64,000 bases of DNA, taken from positions 110,867,849 through 110,931,848 of the forward strand of contig NC_050104.1 of assembly GCF_902167145.1 (NCBI RefSeq). Direction: 5' to 3'. Positions 58,080-64,000 of the stretch are shown here, piece after piece. The notes under the pieces were generated by a model. That model was given only the letters and a program-made list of their open reading frames with translations. It had not been told where the DNA came from and made no database searches. The translations under genes were made by a program, and so were the position numbers. This DNA comes from Zea mays. Lineage: Eukaryota > Streptophyta > Magnoliopsida > Poales > Poaceae. How positions within the stretch are numbered: the first letter of the stretch is position 1; each line of letters opens with the position of its first letter.

Positions 58080-58740
58080 TATGGCCTCTCTAGGATGCTC
58101 CCTACCATCTCCATAATCAAGTTTCTATCCTAAACACCATGAGCTTCATTCTCTATAGTACACGATGGTGGTCGCACCATAAACACAGTTGTGTGATCTC
58201 ACAAGACTTACACTTCTCACTGGATAAAACTCAATTAAATGGTGTGTGCAAGCACCAAGGGGTAGAGGTCTATATTCCCCACTTCTAATCACTAAGGAAA
58301 ACCTAGAGCAAGTGCTAACAATAATGGTCTAACTAACCTAAGAACTTCACAAAGCACTTGTGCTAACCACTGAGTGATTTATTAAGCACTTGGGTATCTA
58401 GAGCTACAAGAGATGAGCCCCAACTCTATTGTGATGTTCCTTAGCTCACACACATCACAAATGGCTGCTTTGGGGGTCCTATTTATAGCCTAAGGAGTGA
58501 ACTAGCAGTTGCAACAACAAATATCCATTATGCACACCGTCGTACAATTGACCGTGGCTGCTATGTCACTATTATATTAGCACTAGCCATTATTGACTAT
58601 TGGGTACATCCATACCAATTAACTCCTCATTTCCTCTCTGGAACAAATGTTCTTTTAGACTAGTGATGACACCCAAGTTAAGTTTGGGACCTTGATGGTG
58701 ATATAATATCTAGCAAGGGTGTAGACAAGGGGTGAATAGT
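58080..58740 (-). repeat. Possible second LTR remnant, opposite orientation
   Basis: Near 58480 gggggtcctatttatagcctaagg resembles the reversed TATA region of Sirevirus LTRs, and near 58728 aaggggtgaatagt resembles the reversed LTR end. Boundaries are not resolved. Confidence 0.35.
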
Positions 58741-58849
58741 AGGACTAGGCAACCGCTTAACCGAATTTTTCGGTTAGGTTTTTTAAGTTCGGTTTTTGAA
58801 AAATTGGAACCAAAATTCTGATTTGAAAAACAAAAACTGAATGGTTAAC
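58741..58849. other. Fragment with DNA-transposon-like subterminal repeats
   Basis: Repeats of ttcggtt / aaccga (aaccgcttaaccgaatttttcggttaggtt) are reminiscent of hAT or CACTA subterminal motifs. It is cut by the gypsy LTR at 58855. Confidence 0.3.
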
Positions 58850-58854
58850 CATAT

Positions 58855-60080
58855 TGTCGGTGTTTCGACCCCGGGGGGTCCCTGGACCGACGAGTAAATT
58901 GTCGCTGCGTGCCCCAGCCCAGATGGGTCGGCGCGAGACGGAACACAAAGAGGGGAAGACCGCGGCTTCTTGTTGTCCTGCGCCCAGGGTGGATGCACTT
59001 GCAGTAGGGGGTTACAAGCGTTCGCGAGGGAGAGAGAGAGCCTGTCCGTCGGCCCATCCTCCCGCGCGGCCACCTTCCCATACGAGGGCCCTGGACCTTC
59101 CTTTTATAGATGTAAGGAGAGGGTCCAGGTGTACAATGGGAGGTGTAGCAATATGCTAACGTGTCCGGCAGAGAGGAGCCAGAGCCCTATGTACATGCCA
59201 ACGTGGCTGTCGGAGAGGTGCTTGAGCCCTGTAGAAGCACAACTGTCGGGGCTGTCGAGACCTTGCTGACGTCTCCTTGCTTCCATAGGGAGCTGAGAAC
59301 CACCGTCGTCATGGGAGCACGCGGGGTGCCATCATTACTTGTTTACCGGGGTGAGCCAGATGGGACGACGGTCTTGTTCCCCGTAGCCTGAGCTAGCTAG
59401 GGGTAGGGTAATGATGTATCCCCCTGTGGCGTGGTCGGTCCGAGCCCAAGGTCGAGCGAGGCGGTGACTCCTCCGAGGTCGAGGTTGAGGCCGAGCCCTG
59501 GGGTCGAGCGAGGCGGAGACCGTCTTCTGAGGCCGAGGCGGGGGCTGAGCCCACGGGGTCGGCCGAGGCGGAGCTTCCTATGGCGCCTGAGGCTGGACTC
59601 GGCTGCTGTCAGCCTCACCCTGGCGGGTGGCACAACAGTCGGAGCAGGGCAGGCGGCGCTGTTTTCCTGTCAGGTCAGTCAGTGGAGGGGCGAAGTGACT
59701 GCGGTCACTTCAGCCCTGCCGACTGAGGAGCGCGCGTCAGGATAAGGTGTCAGGCGATCCTTGCATTGAATGCTCCTGCGATACGGTCGGTTGGCGAGGT
59801 GATCTGGCCAAGGTTGCTTCACTGTGAAGCCTGCCCGAGCTGGGCCTCGGGCGAGTCGAAGGTGCGCCCATCGCTTGAGGAGGCCCTCGGGCGAGGCGTG
59901 AATCCGCCTGGGTCTACTGTTCCTGCCCGAGGCTGGGCTCGGGCGAGGCGAGATCGTGTCCCTTGAGTGGACGGAGCCTTGACCTGAATTGCGCCCATGA
60001 GGCTTCTGCAGCTTGTGCTGATGGTGATTACCAGCCGAGTTTAGGAGTCTTGGGGGTACCCCTAATTATGGTCCCCGATA
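58855..60080 (-). repeat. Huck-like Ty3/gypsy LTR
   Basis: Ends are TGTCGGTGTTTCG at left and ATGGTCCCCGATA at right; on the minus strand it starts TATCGGGGACCATAATTAGGGG, one base from the usual TGTCGGGGACC of Huck-type LTRs. The TATA box ctataaaagg reads on the minus strand (about 59101-59111), which sets the orientation. The left flank catat is the expected target duplication. As the interior lies to the right, this should be the 3' LTR. Several plus frames are open only because of GC richness. Confidence 0.65.
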
Positions 60081-60810
60081 GTAGCCCCTGAGCCTCAAAG
60101 GGAGTGTTGGTACTCGCTTGGAGGCTTTGTCGCACTTTTTTGCAAGGGGACCGACCTTTCTCGGTTACATTTTGTTCCGGTGGGTGCGCGCGAGCGCACC
60201 CGCCGGGTGTAGCCCCCGAGGCCTCGGAGGAGTGGTTTGACTCCTCCGAGGTCTTAATGCCTTTCATGATGCCTCGGCCGGTCTGGTTGTTCCCTCATGC
60301 GATCTGATCGTAGCCAGGGTGCATGGTCAGGTTTCGAGTTCTCGGGCTGGTATGTTGACGCTGTCAACGGTTTGGCCGGAGCTGGGTTTGCGAGAGCAGC
60401 CCCTGAGCCTCTGCACAGAGCAAGAGGACGGTCAAGGACTGGCTCAGCTTTTATTATACGCCCCTTTGTCGCGTTTCTGCAAGGAGGAGGGGGGAAGAGC
60501 CATGTTGCCCTCGGAGGGCGCCGAACATGGTGTCTCCAGCGAGTTGCTAACGGGTGATCCGAGTGGACACCCGTGCCCCGTTCGATAAGGGTCGGCTAGT
60601 GGCCCAGAGGCGCGCTCCAAAAGTACCTGCAGGTGATTTGCCGGACCCGATCCCGTTTGATAGGGTCTGAGGGCTCGATGCCTCCCTCTAATGGGATTCC
60701 GTTACAGAATCGCTCCTGCCGGTCTCGGAAATGTCCTAGGGTACCTCGGGAGCGTAGCCTGAGCCTCGGCCATGTATCGAACGTACCCAGAGTCATCCCT
60801 CGCTCTGCGT

Positions 60811-61030
60811 GTTCTGGGGCGGCTGTCGAACCCTTCGGGGGGCCAGCCTTCGAACCCCTGATCAGTAGTGGGCACGAAGCCTGAGTGCTCTGAGGCAGCT
60901 ATCGAACCCTTCCGAGGGGCCAGCCTTCGAACCTCTGATCAGTAGTGAGCCTGAAGCCCGAGTGCTCTAGGGCGGCTGTCGAACCCTTCCGAGGGGCCAG
61001 CCTTCGAACCCCTGATCAGTAGGAGGGCTC
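60811..61030. repeat. Tandem repeat, three units of about 77 bp
   Basis: Units begin at 60811, 60887 and 60964. Each contains ggctgtcgaacccttccgag.. and ccagccttcgaacc.ctgatcagtag, with a few substitutions. The third unit is incomplete. Confidence 0.85.
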
Positions 61031-63009
61031 GGGGCCCGCTTCCTTCGCGGAGAAGGATCCCTTTCGTAGTATCCCCTTTCCCGGTCCCTGTAGCAAGAGA
61101 GAGAAAGGGGAAGGAGAAAAGGATACAAATTTAAACGATGTGGCACACCTTTTTTGACGCGGTCATCATGGCGGAGGTGAAACGTCGCCCGCTTCACCTG
61201 CTGAAGGTGTCGCCTGCCCTGCCGCGAAGTTAATGCGATGGGACGGGTGGTTCGCGGGGCAGCCGTTGCGCGAGCCGTTCGAGGGACGGAACACGGGCGC
61301 GTTGTCTTCACGCCGTGGGAGAGGGCTCCCCTGCTGCTCCAGGAGGGGACATGAGCCTATAGACGATTTGACTGCTGCTTCCGCTCGCCTGCTGCCGCCA
61401 TTACTGCCGGCCCACTTTTGGCCATATCGACCGTCGCGCCTTTCCCGCGGCTGACTGACCCATGACCGATGCGCTTGGTTGGCACTGTTGGGCCATGCGC
61501 AGGGTTGCCTCGAGTCGCGACACTGGTTCCGCAGTCGAGAAGGCGCGGTATTGGCGCAAGTGGCGATGCAGTTTTTCGCACGTAGCAACCGGCACGCCGG
61601 TTACATGACGTGTGGGCCTGGGCCTCCATGCTGGATGTGTCGAAGTCGAAAGGTTGCATCTCCGTGGTGCAGTTGCATGCCGCCTGCATGGCGGTCCGCC
61701 CTTCCACCCGCCGGTTTCGGCGAGGATGGAGGAGTGCTTGTAACCACTGGGCGGTTACACGCTCCGCGCGCGGCGGTTTGGCTTCTTCTGTCCCGGGCCA
61801 GCTTGCATGACGTGTGGGACCCAGCCCTCATGTCGTAGGGGGAGGACCCTGGAGCGCGTTGGTGAAGACTTAGTCCGTGACGCCTGAGGACGCGAGTGGG
61901 GAGAGTCGCCTTTAAAAAGGGATTGACCCCCTGGGTGGTAGCCACGCCTTCGCACTCCCCTCATGCATTGTGCCCTTCCACCTTCCGAGCCCTCGGATGG
62001 GGAGCACCCGCATTGCTTCCGTATTGCTGCTGTTGGAGGAGCGCAACTTCGCGGAGGTTGGCACCTTTCAGCCATCGCTTGGCTTCAAGGATTTTCATCA
62101 GGCAGCCCGACTGCATTCCCTCACCAATGGTCACGCAGGAGGGTGACCACCGGTTCGATGGTGGGGAGAAGCAAGCTGGGCTGCGGCCTCTGCCCCGCCC
62201 TCAGCTTCAAGGATCTTCATCATCCTTGCTGGGGCGGGGGGCGAGCTGAGCAGAGCTCTACCTCCCGTACGGGCTGGTGGGCCACCTCTTCCTTCAGCAT
62301 TCAGGGGAGAGGGCGCTCACCGGCCTAGCGGAGGGGGCAGACTTCGACAACGCGGGGCCGATCGGCCGGGAGCGTCGTCAGCTCCAGCATGCCTGGTTCG
62401 CTGGCTCAGCTGGCTCTGGCGTAGCTTCCGGTGCCACCTCCCACCGCTGGGCGGAGTGTGGCTATCTGCCCGCCGTACGGGCGACTGTTGCGCCGCGCGC
62501 ACCGGGGGACCGCCCAAGACGTCGCACGCCGCTAGGCGGCGTTCGTGTTCTTGGGTTGTCCTGCCCTTGCTCCGGCACGACGCCTCCGCGCGGAGGTCGG
62601 TGCTCGCCTATCCGGAAGGACTTGAGTGGGGATCTGTCGGTGGGCAGGTGGCTGCCGTCGTCGGTGCTGAGGTGGTGGCGGCTGAAGAAGGCTTCTCCGC
62701 CAACGAGACCGTCAGCGCCACCCGCGGACCAACCTCCGGCTCTTTGGCTTTGATAGCTTGTCCTCGCCCCTCGAGTGGGGACGCGGGCGAGGGCCTTGTC
62801 GCAGCAGCGTCTGCCCTGAGGTCATCGCTGCTGCTGTTTAGCGGCCCAGAGCGGAGGTCGTTGTCGTTGCTGATGGAGCGGGCGGCGGCGAGCCAACTGG
62901 AGTTTGTTGTCCCGCAGGCCCTCCGATGTGGAGGTTGTTCATACCCGCGGGAGTGGAACCGGAGTTCCGTTTGTAATGGCACCTTGAGTACCGGTGTCTG
63001 TTCATTGTG

Positions 63010-63910
63010 GCTGTCGGGGCCTGAACATCTAGGTATTTGAGTGCAATACCGTGTTTCTTCCTCATTTCGAGCACCAGGACTCGCCTGTCGGCTAGCTGAA
63101 CCGCTTAACCAAGTGTGAGTTGCCCTGTGCGGAAGGTGACAATTGAGGTATCCGTATCCCGGAGGCGTAGGAGTCCCTCGGCTCGGTCGGCCTTGCCACC
63201 CAAGGCTTCTCTTGCTTAGTTAAAGAAACCCTCGGCCGCTCTGCGATGAGCCGGAGCCAGAGGCAGCGGTGTCAGCGTGGACAGAGGCGGAGTCGGCTCG
63301 AGAAGAAGCTTCGTCGGCCCAGGAGCAGGTGACTTCCCAGGCTGAGGAGGCGTAGCAGCGGCGGCTGGAACCTGGCCAGGTCGTCCACTAGCGGGACCAA
63401 CCCCAGAGTCGGGCTGTCGAGGCCATGAGCCGGGCTGATGTCCTCGGGGGACAGCTGGCTGAGGCTACGGAGCGGCCGGTCAAGCCGTCTGCTCGGGCCG
63501 GGTTCCTGGAGGAGACCCTGGCGGCGATGGCCCAAGCGCGGTGCTGACATCTTCCTTCGAGGTGGAGATCCTCCGCCCATGTCGCCTTCCGAGGCCGGGC
63601 CAGATTCCGCTGAAGGTGGAGACGACGCCGAGGGTGCTGCTGCTCCCCCTGTTGATGTCTGAACCTGCAGGAACAGTTTGTCTGTAGTACGCGTATGTTT
63701 TTTGCGGCCGTCGAGGCCCAAACATATCATTGTCGTGTTATAAAGCTGCGTTTCTTTTCCTCTTGTTTCGAGTATCAGGACTTGTTTGTCGGTAGCAGAA
63801 TCGCTTATCCGAGCGAGAGTTACTTATCGCGGAAGGTGATGAGTGAGGTATCCATATCCCGGAGGCATAGGAGTCCCTCGGCTCGGTCGGCCTCGCTGCT
63901 TACGTGTACT
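63010..63910. repeat. Diverged direct repeat pair of about 190 bp
   Basis: Segments 63048-63210 and about 63745-63910 share gtttctt..ctc, ggaaggtga, gaggtatcc.tatcccggagg and taggagtccctcggctcggtcggcct in the same order, roughly 700 bp apart. The second copy continues toward the window edge. Confidence 0.75.
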
Positions 63911-64000
63911 CTTACTCGTCCGCTGGATTCTGTTATCGATATTATCGAGAAGGCACGAAAAATCGTTTTGGCAGAAAAGTTTTCGATCGTTAAGACTTGT

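Larger units (their letters stand above)
60081..64000 (-). mobile_element. Non-coding 3' interior of the Huck-like element (runs off window)
   Basis: GC-rich DNA next to the LTR without recognisable gag, protease, reverse transcriptase or integrase motifs on either strand. Minus-strand pol would be expected right of the window. Plus-strand frames such as 62277-62753 and 62456-63040 have Gly/Arg/Ser-rich translations with no domain. The stretch 63238-63660 in plus orientation gives broken Ala/Glu/Arg-rich coiled-coil-like text (AEATERPVKPSARAGFLEETLAAMAQA), maybe a degenerate antisense frame carried by the element. Confidence 0.5.

Noticed and set aside
59397..62753. Many long frames in the Huck-like LTR and interior
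   Set aside because: GC-rich, stop-poor DNA; frames overlap on both strands and contain no recognisable domain.

Overview
This window is plant nuclear DNA from a large, retrotransposon-rich grass genome, most probably maize or another Zea. The evidence is the stack of Sirevirus-type Ty1/copia elements of the Opie/Ji kind (LTRs starting TGAAAGGGAAATG, full of CACCGGACAGTCCGGTG-type palindromes), a Huck-like Ty3/gypsy LTR, TTA/TAA-flanked Tourist-like MITEs and one intron-bearing host gene. No CRISPR array, bacterial operon, rRNA or tRNA gene was seen. Family names come from recognition of motifs, not from a database search.

Layout. (1) 1-18189: a non-autonomous Ty3/gypsy-type element of the LARD kind, with LTRs of about 4 kb and about 3.2 kb of non-coding interior; its left LTR is cut by the window edge. 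Its interior holds a complete young Sirevirus, 'A' (4154-13154, minus strand, TSD tgctg, gag and pol both open). (2) 18190-18553: part of the LTR of another Sirevirus, 'B', which the LARD entered. B itself lies in the integrase region of Sirevirus 'C' (18554-23144, minus strand). The nest is therefore four deep. (3) 23145-29717: old degenerate DNA: a broken intron-containing CFCGDPC-type gene, a hAT zinc-finger remnant, the 3' end of a LINE ORF2, a 3.5-kb solo LTR with perfect TSD gtttt, and a possible LINE ORF1 piece. (4) 29718-45352: a Ty1/copia element 'D' (plus strand) whose reverse transcriptase gene is split by Sirevirus 'E' (33698-42563, plus strand, TSD ggtgt). (5) 45353-50617: repeat remnants, a non-autonomous hAT element with TSD catgcatg, and a run of TTA-flanked MITEs including inverted copies. 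(6) 50618-55350: the only host gene, a UBC22/UBE2S-type ubiquitin-conjugating enzyme on the minus strand, six coding exons and 252 codons. (7) 55350-64000: intergenic DNA, two degenerate LTR remnants, then the LTR and non-coding interior of a Huck-like gypsy element that runs off the right edge.

How it works together. The retroelement genes are gag and pol (protease, integrase, reverse transcriptase, RNase H) of nested elements. Sirevirus A alone has both genes intact and near-identical LTRs. The LARD has no coding capacity and would need proteins supplied by other elements. The host gene would add K11-type ubiquitin chains in the APC/C pathway and is unrelated to the elements around it. The most interesting less-described signal is element D: the first AUG after its TATA-like box lies inside the LTR, in frame with gag, and a frame-preserving intron-like segment would span the LTR end and the primer-binding position.
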